A stretch of 64,000 nt of DNA from Mitsuokella sp047974105 (GTDB lineage: Bacteria; Bacillota; Negativicutes; Selenomonadales; Selenomonadaceae), in the NCBI RefSeq assembly GCF_047974105.1, contig NZ_JBHYRS010000002.1, positions 124,001-188,000 on the forward strand, in the 5' to 3' direction. Within the stretch, counting starts at the first letter, position 1, and the number at the start of each line of letters is the position of its first letter. Below are positions 35,608-43,328 of this stretch, piece by piece. The notes beneath the pieces were generated by a model. The model did not search any database. It was not told where the DNA came from and saw only the letters and a list, made by a program, of their open reading frames with translations. The translations under genes and the position numbers were made by a program.

Positions 35608-35788
35608 TTTTTCAATCCCCCATCTGTCCCCTATTTTATTAGCACGTATAAATGCGGTGCTCATTTGCAGGAGACTCTCCCTGCATTATAACTTTATCAT
35701 CTGAACTCGTCAAATCCCCGGCTGGATTCATATACATGAGAAAATCTTAAGAGGATTTCAGCCAATTTTCATAAACTTCATTCCTAAG

Positions 35789-35809
35789 CGAACATACATA
35801 TGATATAAT
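35789..35809 (+). promoter_or_regulatory. Extended -10 promoter of lexA with SOS-box-like dyad
   Basis: TATAAT at 35804-35809 is preceded by TGA, giving an extended -10; no good -35 is present. Overlapping it is CGAACATACATATG (35789-35802), which matches the Gram-positive LexA box CGAAC-N4-GTTCG in the left half and loosely in the right half. Autoregulation by the LexA-like protein is plausible. Confidence 0.5.
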
Positions 35810-35861
35810 AAGAAGTAAGATAGAATACAATATAAATAAAAGAATATGAGGGGGATGCATT

Positions 35862-36413
35862 ATGCGTAAGACGAGAAAATCAAGCGAACGTCAAAAAGAG
35901 ATTTTCCAATTCATCAAGGCTTTCCTGCTCGAGAAAGGATATCCTCCATCGGTACGGGAAATCGGCAAAGCCGTTGGCCTGAAGTCGAGTTCGACAGTGC
36001 ATGGCTATCTGACGCGCCTTGAGGAAAACGGCATGATCAAGCGCGACCCGACAAAGCCGCGTGCCATCGATATTCTCGATGAGCGTCCTTGGCGGCAGAA
36101 TGTACCTGTACCGGTGGTTTCGCCGCGTCATAAGGGGGCGGCGCTGTTTTCCGAACAGAACAGCCGGGCCGTGTTTTCGTTCCCGCAGGAGATGCTTGGC
36201 ACCCATAAAAAGACGTTTGCCATGAGCATGCCCGATGACAGCATGGAAAAGGAAGGAATTTCGGAAGATGATCTGCTTTTCATCACGCCGCAGGAATTTG
36301 CCGATGATGGCGAGCTTGTGGTCACGAGAATCGGAGACGGAATCACGGTGCGCCGCTGTCCCGTGGACAGCGTGATCCTTGGCCGTGTCATCGGGATTTA
36401 CCGCCGGCTCTGA
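35862..36413 (+). CDS. lexA: LexA-like repressor with degenerate autoprotease domain
   Basis: 183 residues, about 20 fewer than typical LexA. The winged helix-turn-helix is canonical (GYPPSVREIGKAVGLKSSST, then VHGYLTRLEENGMIKRD, ~27-62). In the S24 peptidase domain the nucleophile Ser127 is kept (MPDDSMEKEGI), but the lysine expected in the TVKRF motif is Arg164 (ITVRRC). The Ala-Gly cleavage site of the usual GRVAAG segment is replaced by SPRHKGAAL. The loop between that lysine position and the last strands is also shortened. So the DNA-binding and dimer fold remain while self-cleavage looks lost (inference). GGGGGA lies 7 nt before the ATG. It may repress constitutively, answer another signal, or coexist with a second functional LexA elsewhere. 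Confidence 0.82.
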   Translation: MRKTRKSSERQKEIFQFIKAFLLEKGYPPSVREIGKAVGLKSSSTVHGYLTRLEENGMIKRDPTKPRAIDILDERPWRQNVPVPVVSPRHKGAALFSEQNSRAVFSFPQEMLGTHKKTFAMSMPDDSMEKEGISEDDLLFITPQEFADDGELVVTRIGDGITVRRCPVDSVILGRVIGIYRRL

Positions 36414-36434
36414 AATATATTGCCTCAAAAACAA

Positions 36435-36513
36435 AAAAGACTGCTCTCCATTTGGGCTTATTGACTTGACGGCTTTGTCCGCCGTTTGAGCTTTTCTGGA
36501 TGAGCAGTCTTTT
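36435..36513 (+). terminator. Large bidirectional terminator between lexA and PLP lyase gene
   Basis: AAAAGACTGCTC (36435-36446) and GAGCAGTCTTTT (36502-36513) are perfectly complementary, extended by TCCA/TGGA. Inside is a second hairpin, ACGGC-N7-GCCGT (~36469-36487). It lies between two convergent genes. Confidence 0.75.
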
Positions 36514-36541
36514 GCTGTTATGACAGGCTTATATTATATAG

Positions 36542-37789
36542 TTATTTTTCGTCGACGTCGAGTACGGCCTGAGCGGCGCCCATGATGCCAATCATGGCAT
36601 GTTCAAACGTCAGGCCACCCTGCAGGTAGACGTTGTAGGGTGCACGCAGCGGACCGTCGGCGCTGAATTCGATGGAAGCACCCTGTACGAATGTGCCGGC
36701 TGCCATGATGATTTTGTCGGCATAGCCCGGCATGTCCCATGGCTCCGGCGCGGCGAAAGAGTCGACTGGCGAATATTTCTGAATGCCGCCGCAGAAAGCA
36801 ATGAGTTTGTCATCACTGCCGAGCTCGATGGCCTGAATGATATCTCCGCGCACGTCCGTCGGCAGCGGCAGCGTCTTGTAGCCGAGTTTTGCGAACATGC
36901 CGGCAGCGAAAATCGCGCCTTTGATGGCCTGCATGACAACGTGCGGTGCGAGGAAGAGCCCCTGGAAGAGAAGGCGGTTATTCGCGAGGCTCGCACCGAG
37001 CTCATCGCCCATGCCCGGCGCCGTCAGGCGGTAGGACGCGAGTTCGACGAGTTTATCCTTGCCGACGATGTAGCCGCCGGTCGGCGCAAGGCCGCCACCC
37101 GGATTCTTGATAAGCGAGCCCGCCATGATGTCGGCGCCGGCCTGCGTCGGCTCCTCGTAATCGACGAATTCGCCGTAGCAGTTGTCGACAAAGCAGATGC
37201 AGTCCGGCTTGATGCGGTGCACTTCGCTCGTGATGGCGCGGATATCATCGATGGAGAGAGGATTGCGCATGCTGTAGCCGCGCGAACGCTGGATTTCGAC
37301 CATTTTCGTCTTGTCCGTGATGACATCTTTGATATGCTCCATATCGACTTTGCCATCGACCATGGGCAGCTCGTTGTAGAGCACGCCGAATTCCTTTAAG
37401 GAGCCGGGGCTCGGGTTGTCGTAGCCGATGACGGTCTGCATGGTGTCGTACGGCTTGCCCGTAAGGGAGACGAGTTCATCGCCTGGGCGCAGGATGCCGA
37501 AAAGAACCGTGGCCAGAGCGTGCGTGCCGGAGACGAACTGCGTGCGGACGAGGGCGCGTTCGGCACCGAAAATCTTGGCGTAGAGTTCTTCGAGCTTCGT
37601 GCGGCCGATATCGTCATAGGCATAGCCCGTCGTCGTGTTGAAATGAGCGTCTGAGACGCGGCATTCGCGCATGGCGTCGAGGACTTTCAGCGTATTGGCT
37701 TCGGCGACATCCTCAAGATGTGCAAAAAGCGGCTCGGATTCTTTGAGGACCTCGCGTTTGAGATCGATGACTTTTTTCGAAAAGGACAT
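36542..37789 (-). CDS. Methionine gamma-lyase-like PLP enzyme (aluminium-resistance / YnbB family)
   Basis: 415 residues, the usual length of this family. It has a fold-type I PLP enzyme core: RTQFVSGTHALATVLFGILR (~82-101), the aspartate in DCICFVDNCYGEFVD (~193-207), and the Schiff-base lysine in GSLIKNPGGGLAPTGGYIVG (~228-247). The C-terminal half (GDIIQAIELGSDDKLIAFCG, then GASIEFSADGPLRAPY) is characteristic of the YnbB/aluminium resistance group, which is annotated by homology with methionine gamma-lyase. Physiological activity is poorly established. Palindromic element B and a pentamer tract lie just upstream of its start. Confidence 0.85.
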   Translation of the reverse strand: MSFSKKVIDLKREVLKESEPLFAHLEDVAEANTLKVLDAMRECRVSDAHFNTTTGYAYDDIGRTKLEELYAKIFGAERALVRTQFVSGTHALATVLFGILRPGDELVSLTGKPYDTMQTVIGYDNPSPGSLKEFGVLYNELPMVDGKVDMEHIKDVITDKTKMVEIQRSRGYSMRNPLSIDDIRAITSEVHRIKPDCICFVDNCYGEFVDYEEPTQAGADIMAGSLIKNPGGGLAPTGGYIVGKDKLVELASYRLTAPGMGDELGASLANNRLLFQGLFLAPHVVMQAIKGAIFAAGMFAKLGYKTLPLPTDVRGDIIQAIELGSDDKLIAFCGGIQKYSPVDSFAAPEPWDMPGYADKIIMAAGTFVQGASIEFSADGPLRAPYNVYLQGGLTFEHAMIGIMGAAQAVLDVDEK

Positions 37790-37810
37790 GAAATGATTAC
37801 CTCACAATAT

Positions 37811-37845
37811 ATTAGATTAGATTGGATTGGGTTGGGTTGGGTTCG
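37811..37845 (-). repeat. Degenerate pentamer tandem repeat
   Basis: Seven contiguous 5-bp units, ATTAG x2, ATTGG x2, GTTGG x2, GTTCG, lie about 20 bp upstream of the PLP-enzyme start. Unit-pair homogeneity suggests slippage-driven expansion. It could change promoter spacing, but no promoter hexamers are clear. Confidence 0.6.
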
Positions 37846-37877
37846 ATGAAACTGGGAACGGTCGATGATGGGAAGGC

Positions 37878-38061
37878 GGGAAGGGCCGGGCAGAGCTCCG
37901 CGGCGGTGTGCGGCTAAACTTATTTTTTGCCTTTTAACGCATCCTTGCAGGGAGCTAAACGCACTTCGTTTGAACGACGCTCCTCTGCAAGGGTTTTGGC
38001 TGGCAAAAAATAAGTTCTTCACGCCGCACACCGAACGCTCCGCTTCTGCCCAGCCCTTCCC
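37878..38061 (+). repeat. Large palindromic element B
   Basis: Outer arms GGGAAGGGCCGGGCAGA (37878-37894) and TCTGCCCAGCCCTTCCC (38045-38061) pair with one mismatch, and CGGTGTGCGGC with its complement extends the stem inward. The middle arms are identical to those of A. The inner arms are CCTTGCAGGGAGC and GCTCCTCTGCAAGG. It separates the PLP enzyme and hflX. Confidence 0.85.
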
Positions 38062-38191
38062 TCACTTCTTTGCACGTTCTAGCCTTTATGAAAGTGCGTG
38101 GAACAAAGGGAGTTCGTGCAAAGCTGTGCGGGGATTGCTTCGCTCCCCCCTTCTTCATGCCGCCTCTCTTCCTCGAACAAATACTGCATGC

Positions 38192-39997
38192 CTATTCTTC
38201 TACCTTGTACGCAGCAAACTTTTCTTTTTGCGACGCCGGCAGACTGACTTTGACGAAGGTCCCGTCTTCGCGGTATTCGGTTTCCCTGACCGCGTTGAGC
38301 TCATGAAGCTCGGTCAGGACGCGCCCTTCGGCAAAGGGAATCAGAAGGTTCATCTTGACCTGCTGCTCGCTGAAGAAGCGTTCAATGAGTTCCTGCAGCT
38401 CCAGGAGATTTTCCCCTGTCTTTGCCGAAACGCAGATGCCCTCGCGGCCGCGCAGCATGGCGAGCTGCTGATTTTTGGAAGTCAGGCAGTCGGACTTGTT
38501 AAAGACGTAAAGCATCGGCTTGTCGACGGCGTCGAGTTCTTTGAGAACTTCGACGACGGATTCAATCTGCTGCTCGTAATTTTCATTGCTGCAGTCGACG
38601 ACATGCAAAAGCAAATCCGCTTCCTGCACTTCTTCAAGCGTGGCGCGGAAGGCCTTGACGAGGGTATGCGGGAGTTTCTGGATGAAGCCGACGGTATCGG
38701 TCAGCAGAATTTCCTGCTTCTCGGGCAGTACGAGGTGGCGCGTGGTCGGGTCGAGGGTTGCAAAGAGCTTGTCCTCGGCAAAGACGTCGGAGCCCGTTAG
38801 CTTGTTCAAAAGCGTGGATTTGCCCGCATTCGTGTAGCCGACAAGGGCGACGAGCGGGATGCGGGAGAGTTTGCGGCGGCGGCGGTGCAGATGGCGGTTT
38901 TTCTGTACGGAGTCAATCTGGGCTTCGAGGTCGTGGATGCGTGCGTAAATGCGGCGTCGGTCGACTTCGAGTTTTGTCTCGCCGGGGCCGCGCGTGCCGA
39001 TGCCGCCGCCGAGGCGCGAGAGCACGAGTCCCTGCCCGCCGAGGCGCGGCAGATTGTACTGAAGCTGGGCGAGCTCGACCTGCAGCTTGCCCTCACGCGA
39101 ATGGGCGCGCTGGGCAAAAATGTCGAGGATCAGGGCCGTGCGGTCGATGACCTTGATGCCGAGCATCTGCTCAAGATTGTGCTGCTGCGACGGTGTGAGT
39201 TCATCGTCGAGAATCAACAGCGTCGCGTCGCGGTTCTGCACTTCCATGCCAATCTCCGAGACCTTGCCGCGGCCGAGGAAGAAAGCTGCATCGGGCTTTT
39301 CACGGCGCTGGATGAACTTGCCGACAATGACGGCACCGGCCGTATCTGCGAGGCGTTCGAGCTCGGCCATGGATTCTTCGATGGGCCAAAGCGTTTTGCC
39401 GCAGTCAAGGCCGGCGAGCAGCGCCCGCTCCTCTTCCTCACCAGTTGTTTTTGTCTGGCGGGCAGCGAGTTTTTTATTGACGACCGTGATGAGATACGTC
39501 AGATTGATGCCGTGCAGCACACGTTCCGGCAGTGGTCCGACCTGTCCGAGTTTTTCCGTGCCGTCCTCCGCGCAGTCCCCTGTAAAAAAGCCAAGCGAAC
39601 CTACGATTTCATCCTCTTTATCATCGCGAAAGCCGATAGCCGCCATGCAGTCAAAGCGCAGACGGCGCAGCGAGGAAAGGTCGGGTTCGCTGAGGCGCGT
39701 GTCGCCGCTTGGATGCGTGTGGATACAGCGGATGCCCGTAAGGCGCCCCTCAGCACGCCGGCTCTTGAATTCCGGCAAATCCACCGTAGCCGTGTCGCCG
39801 ACTGAAACCTGCAGGACCTTGCCCTGACGATTCAGGTACACAGCGACCTCACGGCCGAGGAGCCTCGTGACCTCGAGCATCTCAAAATTCAGCTCATGCG
39901 TCGAGAGCTGGCCAATCGGCACTGAAAGCTCATAAAGGGCCTCAAGTCTCTTCACGATATACTGTTTGATGTTTTGGATATCTCCATTAATTTGCAT
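38192..39997 (-). CDS. hflX: Ribosome-associated GTPase HflX with N-terminal JAMM/RadC-like domain
   Basis: 601 residues versus ~420 for classical HflX; ATG with GAGGA upstream. Residues ~200-380 are the HflX N-terminal nucleotide-binding domain (GKFIQRREKPDAAFFLGRGK; GGGIGTRGPGETKLEVDRR). The GTPase domain follows: G1 GYTNAGKST (~386-394), G3 DTVGF, G4 NKSD, G5 SAKTG. HflX splits stalled or heat-damaged 70S ribosomes. The extra ~190 N-terminal residues contain H93-T-H-P-S-G-D with S103 and D106, a JAMM/MPN+ signature (HxHx7SxxD) like RadC, plus a candidate glutamate at E50. I recall similar long HflX proteins in Clostridia. Whether the added domain is a metallopeptidase or only structural is unknown. 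Confidence 0.9.
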   Translation of the reverse strand: MQINGDIQNIKQYIVKRLEALYELSVPIGQLSTHELNFEMLEVTRLLGREVAVYLNRQGKVLQVSVGDTATVDLPEFKSRRAEGRLTGIRCIHTHPSGDTRLSEPDLSSLRRLRFDCMAAIGFRDDKEDEIVGSLGFFTGDCAEDGTEKLGQVGPLPERVLHGINLTYLITVVNKKLAARQTKTTGEEEERALLAGLDCGKTLWPIEESMAELERLADTAGAVIVGKFIQRREKPDAAFFLGRGKVSEIGMEVQNRDATLLILDDELTPSQQHNLEQMLGIKVIDRTALILDIFAQRAHSREGKLQVELAQLQYNLPRLGGQGLVLSRLGGGIGTRGPGETKLEVDRRRIYARIHDLEAQIDSVQKNRHLHRRRRKLSRIPLVALVGYTNAGKSTLLNKLTGSDVFAEDKLFATLDPTTRHLVLPEKQEILLTDTVGFIQKLPHTLVKAFRATLEEVQEADLLLHVVDCSNENYEQQIESVVEVLKELDAVDKPMLYVFNKSDCLTSKNQQLAMLRGREGICVSAKTGENLLELQELIERFFSEQQVKMNLLIPFAEGRVLTELHELNAVRETEYREDGTFVKVSLPASQKEKFAAYKVEE

Positions 39998-40035
39998 AGA
40001 TGTTCCTCATATGTTGAAAATGCATCATAGGGAAA

Positions 40036-40220
40036 GACGGGCCGGACTGTCTAACGCTGCGCGTGACGATTTGCTAAATTTATTTTTTGCCTTTTATGGC
40101 AGCCTTACGAAAGAGCTAAACGCACTTCGTTTGGACGGACGCTCTTTCGCAAGGGTTCTTGTCGGCAAAAAATAAATTCTTTACGCAAACCGCCAAAGCT
40201 CCGCTTATAGACAGCCCGTC
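40036..40220 (+). repeat. Large palindromic element C
   Basis: Outer arms GACGGGC...TGTCTA (5-nt bulge) and TAGACAGCCCGTC (40208-40220). The middle arms are AATTTATTTTTTGCC / GGCAAAAAATAAATT, where C-to-T on one side is matched by G-to-A on the other. The inner arms CCTTACGAAAGAGC / GCTCTTTCGCAAGG again carry matched changes. It lies between hflX and the nucleoid-associated protein gene. A related stretch (TCTAACGTTCCGCGTGG on the minus strand, ~40300-40316) just beyond it may be a decayed partial copy. Confidence 0.85.
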
Positions 40221-40341
40221 CCTTCTTTCGTGTGAACTGGGATATTTCGCATATTGATGTATCGAGAGACAGCACGGCGCAGCAGGCGCAAATGACCACG
40301 CGGAACGTTAGACACCCCTGCCAACGGCCCCGAAACCTTTA

Positions 40342-41343
40342 TCATCCCCGATTGACGATATTCGAGATATGTTTCAAGGTGATGGAAAGAGTCCCGTCGT
40401 CGTTGTTGTTGAACTCGACAAACTCCGTATTGTCGAAGTAGTCGGTCGGGATGGTCAGTTCGATGCCGGTGTCGGTCTTGAGCTTGTGGCGGCTGACTTT
40501 TTTGAGCATGACTTCGGGGTCCATCTGCACGGGCTCGGTGATGCCGGCGTCGCGGATGGCCGTGTCGAGTTCCTGCTGCATGGCGGGATTGTCCTGAAAA
40601 ATCTCTTTGCCGGCCTCGCTGAGGTCGAGCTTGTCGCCCTGCTGCATGGTTTCGGCCACGTAGTTCTTGACGGCGGCTTCGGTCGCGACTTTGTCCTGAC
40701 CGAACGTTTCCGCGACTTTGGCCGCGGCCTTGCTGAGGTTCTTCATGGCCTCCTTCGGCGAGGGCGTCAGACTGCATTCAAGCAGCATTTCGGGGAAAAC
40801 GTAAACAGGCGTGCCATCGAGCGTGTATTTTTTGGCAGCCGTCTTGATAGCCATGGTCGCAAGGTCAATGAAGGCAAATTCGTCGACTTTCTGCGTCATA
40901 TTCGGCATAATCGAATAATGGTTGATGATTTCGTTCTTGATGCCGTGTTCGGTCTGATTGACCTGATGCGTAAAGCCAATATGGCTGTTGCTGCGCAGGA
41001 TGGCGAGCTGCGGGGCTTCGTTGATGCGCACTTCGGCAACGAGGACATCGGACGAGGCCATTTCCTCGGCATGCGTGAAGGCATCTTCGAGTGTTTTGCC
41101 AATCTGTTTGCTGAACTCGACAAAATCGAGTTCGCCCTTTTTGTAGGCCTCGACTTTTTGCTTGAACGCGCTGTCATCGAAAAAAGTGCCTGGCTTTGCT
41201 TCCTGACTGTTCCATGCCTTTTCGATGTGCTTCAAAAGATACGTCTCAATGCTGTCGGCCACGGTCAAGGGCTCGTCGGAGTAAACCGTGACCCCCGAAT
41301 GAAAGTCGAGAATATGCAGGATGGCTTTATCAATAAGGATCAT
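40342..41343 (-). CDS. Nucleoid-associated protein, NdpA/YejK family
   Basis: 333 residues, close to the 37-kDa nucleoid-associated family. It begins MILIDKAILHILDFHSGVTV and contains the family's conserved blocks GFTHQVNQTEHGIKNEIINH (~124-143), IMPNMTQKVDEFAFIDL and the C-terminal TGIELTIPTDYFDNTEFVEF. These proteins bind the chromosome; their function is not well defined. The start overlaps the stop of the upstream gene by 4 nt (ATGA), so the two are translationally coupled and probably act together. Confidence 0.82.
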   Translation of the reverse strand: MILIDKAILHILDFHSGVTVYSDEPLTVADSIETYLLKHIEKAWNSQEAKPGTFFDDSAFKQKVEAYKKGELDFVEFSKQIGKTLEDAFTHAEEMASSDVLVAEVRINEAPQLAILRSNSHIGFTHQVNQTEHGIKNEIINHYSIMPNMTQKVDEFAFIDLATMAIKTAAKKYTLDGTPVYVFPEMLLECSLTPSPKEAMKNLSKAAAKVAETFGQDKVATEAAVKNYVAETMQQGDKLDLSEAGKEIFQDNPAMQQELDTAIRDAGITEPVQMDPEVMLKKVSRHKLKTDTGIELTIPTDYFDNTEFVEFNNNDDGTLSITLKHISNIVNRG

Positions 41344-42146
41344 TTCGTTTCCTCCTCAGGCCGTTCAGGCTCCTTAGCAGCGGCATCTTCCGCACGCTTC
41401 GCAGCTTCATGGACTTTTTCTGCCCTGGCAGCCAGTGCGGCTTCATGGGCTGCGCGCTCTTTTGCTTCTTTTTCAGCCCGCGTGCGGACTTCGCGCAGGC
41501 GCGGCACGAGATACCGCTGCAGGCGTTCTTCAAGCTCCGAAAGCGTATTCGAGTCAAAATCGTAATTGACGTCCGGAATGTTCCAGATGCGCGCCTCACT
41601 GAAAAATTCATCGCGGTATATATTATAGTAGACTGTTACATTGCTCTCGAGGGAAAAGTCGACGTAATCGATGAGGATATATGAGCCATTGTTGATTTTG
41701 ACCGGATATTCGGGCCGAATAAACAGGGAAAAGCCCTCGAGCTCCTCCGGCAGGTCACGGCCTGCTTCCCAAGTCAGGATTTCCTTGTCGCGCACGATGC
41801 TGCTGACGCTTTTGGGGTTGAATTCCGAAAGGTCGCAGAGCAGCTGCTCGAGCTGTGTGCGCAGGAGTTTTTCAAAGACAGAAAAATCCGCCGTGATGAA
41901 TTCGATGCGGCAGAGCTCAATCAGGCCAATCTTGATGCGCAGCTTGTATTCGTGTGTCTCTTCGTGAAAATACGCTGTTGCACTCTTGTGAAGCTCCTGA
42001 CTTTTGTAAGCGAAAATATCATAGCAATCGTCGATGGGCCTGCCTAGCAAATGTTTCGTAAAGCCATGCCATGTTTCTGGAAGTTCTTCAAGATATTGCC
42101 AGCCTTCAAGCTCCTTTTTGACTTTCTCGATTGTTTCTTCCTTCAA
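41340..42146 (-). CDS. Uncharacterised protein coupled to NdpA-like gene
   Basis: 268 residues from TTG 42146, chosen because AGGTGAG lies just upstream; a longer frame to a TTG at 42185 lacks a binding site. I do not recognise the family. It has no signal peptide or membrane segment. The first ~210 residues look like a soluble alpha/beta domain (YDIFAYKSQELHKSATAYFH; LRIKIGLIELCRIEFITADF). The last ~60 are a highly charged Ala/Glu/Lys helix (REVRTRAEKEAKERAAHEAA, then LAARAEKVHEAAKRAED) likely to form a coiled coil. The 4-nt overlap with the nucleoid-associated gene suggests a shared role, perhaps as an accessory or partner subunit. Confidence 0.6.
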   Translation of the reverse strand: MKEETIEKVKKELEGWQYLEELPETWHGFTKHLLGRPIDDCYDIFAYKSQELHKSATAYFHEETHEYKLRIKIGLIELCRIEFITADFSVFEKLLRTQLEQLLCDLSEFNPKSVSSIVRDKEILTWEAGRDLPEELEGFSLFIRPEYPVKINNGSYILIDYVDFSLESNVTVYYNIYRDEFFSEARIWNIPDVNYDFDSNTLSELEERLQRYLVPRLREVRTRAEKEAKERAAHEAALAARAEKVHEAAKRAEDAAAKEPERPEEETK

Positions 42147-42237
42147 AAAACTCACCTGCCCTTTTTCCGTTTTTCGTACTGACAACTTTTTATTATATCA
42201 GGCCCGGGGATGGGATTCAACCGGGGAATCATACAAG

Positions 42238-42279
42238 CGAACATTTGTTATTGACTTTTATTTTTTTGTCTGGTATCAT
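42238..42279 (+). promoter_or_regulatory. Nitroreductase promoter with LexA-box-like site
   Basis: TTGACT (42251-42256), a 17-bp spacer and TATCAT (42274-42279) give a good sigma-70 promoter 63 bp before the gene. Directly upstream, CGAACATTTGTTA (42238-42250) matches the Gram-positive LexA box core GAAC-N4-GTTC at all but the last base. DNA-damage or LexA-like control is possible. Confidence 0.55.
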
Positions 42280-42342
42280 TGAAATAAAAGAAGTTACATT
42301 ATTTTTATTTTAAGAATGAATCTTAAAAAAGGGGAAATTTTT

Positions 42343-42915
42343 ATGGGTATTCAGGAATCGCTGGCAAAACGCCGCACGTATTACAATATCAACAAGAACC
42401 TGCCGGTCGATGAGGCAAAGGTCATTGAGCTTGTCGAGAATACGACGGAGCTGGTGCCGGATGCTTTCAATATGAAAAGTGCGCGCGTCATTGTGGTGAC
42501 GCAGGCTAAGCAGGGCGAGCTTTGGGATGCGATTTATGATGCTTTTGGCGGCAAAGTTGCCCGCGAGAAGATTGACAGCTTTAAGGCCGGTTACGGCACG
42601 CTGCTGTATTTCTACGATGAAGATGTCGTCAAGGCCCTGCAGGAAAAATTCCCGCTTTATGCGCCGAACTTCCCCATCTGGGCACAGCAGGCAAACGGCA
42701 TGCTGCAGATCAGCATCTGGACGGCCCTGCGCGAGCTCAATGTCGGCGCGAATCTCCAGCATTACAATCCGGTCATTGACGAGACTGTCAAGAAGATGTT
42801 CAATGTACCGGCTTCGTGGAAACTCATCGCCCAGATGCCATTCGGCGGTATTGCGGCAGACCCACAGCCGAAGGATAAGGAAGATATCAGCCAGCGCGTA
42901 AAGGTATTCCGCTGA
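42343..42915 (+). CDS. Nitroreductase family flavoprotein
   Basis: 190 residues from ATG 42343 (AGGGGA 7 nt upstream); an in-frame ATG 27 nt earlier lacks a site. The fold is of the short FMN-dependent nitroreductase type: SLAKRRTYYNINKNLPVDEA (~6-25, FMN phosphate-binding RR), NFPIWAQQANGMLQISIWTA (~105-124), LRELNVGANLQHYNP, and IAQMPFGGIA near the C-terminus. These oxidoreductases use NAD(P)H and FMN to reduce nitro compounds, quinones or enones. It is a single-gene unit with a good promoter and a LexA-box-like site. Confidence 0.87.
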   Translation: MGIQESLAKRRTYYNINKNLPVDEAKVIELVENTTELVPDAFNMKSARVIVVTQAKQGELWDAIYDAFGGKVAREKIDSFKAGYGTLLYFYDEDVVKALQEKFPLYAPNFPIWAQQANGMLQISIWTALRELNVGANLQHYNPVIDETVKKMFNVPASWKLIAQMPFGGIAADPQPKDKEDISQRVKVFR

Positions 42916-42950
42916 GGACGATACGAGGGATAGGTTGAGCAAGGCGAGAT

Positions 42951-43139
42951 GGGCAGGGGGCTGAGAAGCGCTCCGCGGCGTCTGCTGCTAAACTTATTTT
43001 TTGCCTTTTAATGAAGCCTTGCAAAGGAGCTAAACGCACTTCGTTTGGACGAACGCTCCTTTGCAAGGTTTTTTGCTGGCAAAAAATAAGTTCTTCACGC
43101 AGCGAGACGAACGCTCCGCTTTTTCTCAGCCCCCTGCCC
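42951..43139 (+). repeat. Large palindromic element D
   Basis: Outer arms GGGCAGGGGGCTGAGAA (42951-42967) and TTCTCAGCCCCCTGCCC (43123-43139) are perfectly complementary over 17 bp. The middle arms are as in A. The inner arms CCTTGCAAAGGAGC / GCTCCTTTGCAAGG are perfect over 14 bp. It sits between the convergent nitroreductase and ligA genes; 43140-43270 beyond it is non-coding with no feature I can name. Confidence 0.88.
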
Positions 43140-43270
43140 TCACGGCGTTCGCTTCCATGTCTCTTTCTTTTCGCTGTTGGTTCGGGTTCCGGCTTCGAAG
43201 CAGCTTTTCGTGAAGGCTGTGCGGGATTCGCTTCGCTCTCCCTTGTTCGGGGAATAAAGCGCAAACTTCA

Positions 43271-43318
43271 AAAATACCTGCAAGGGAGCTTCTGATATGC
43301 TCCCTTGCAGGTATTTTT
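43271..43318 (-). terminator. Strong bidirectional terminator downstream of ligA
   Basis: AAAATACCTGCAAGGGAGC and its perfect 19-bp complement flank a 9-nt loop, with A-run and T-run at the outer ends. It ends 11 bp from the ligA stop codon and also faces the nitroreductase gene. Confidence 0.88.
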
Positions 43319-43328
43319 CGTGTGCAGT

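Noticed and set aside
35607..35664. ATG at 35664 as start of the D,D-carboxypeptidase
   Set aside because: It lacks a good binding site and makes an abnormally long pre-signal segment; TTG 35607 has GGGGGA and a standard signal peptide.
43011..43295. Open frame of 94 codons over element D and its flank
   Set aside because: It reads through the palindromic element and a terminator and resembles nothing; frame is not kept in other copies.
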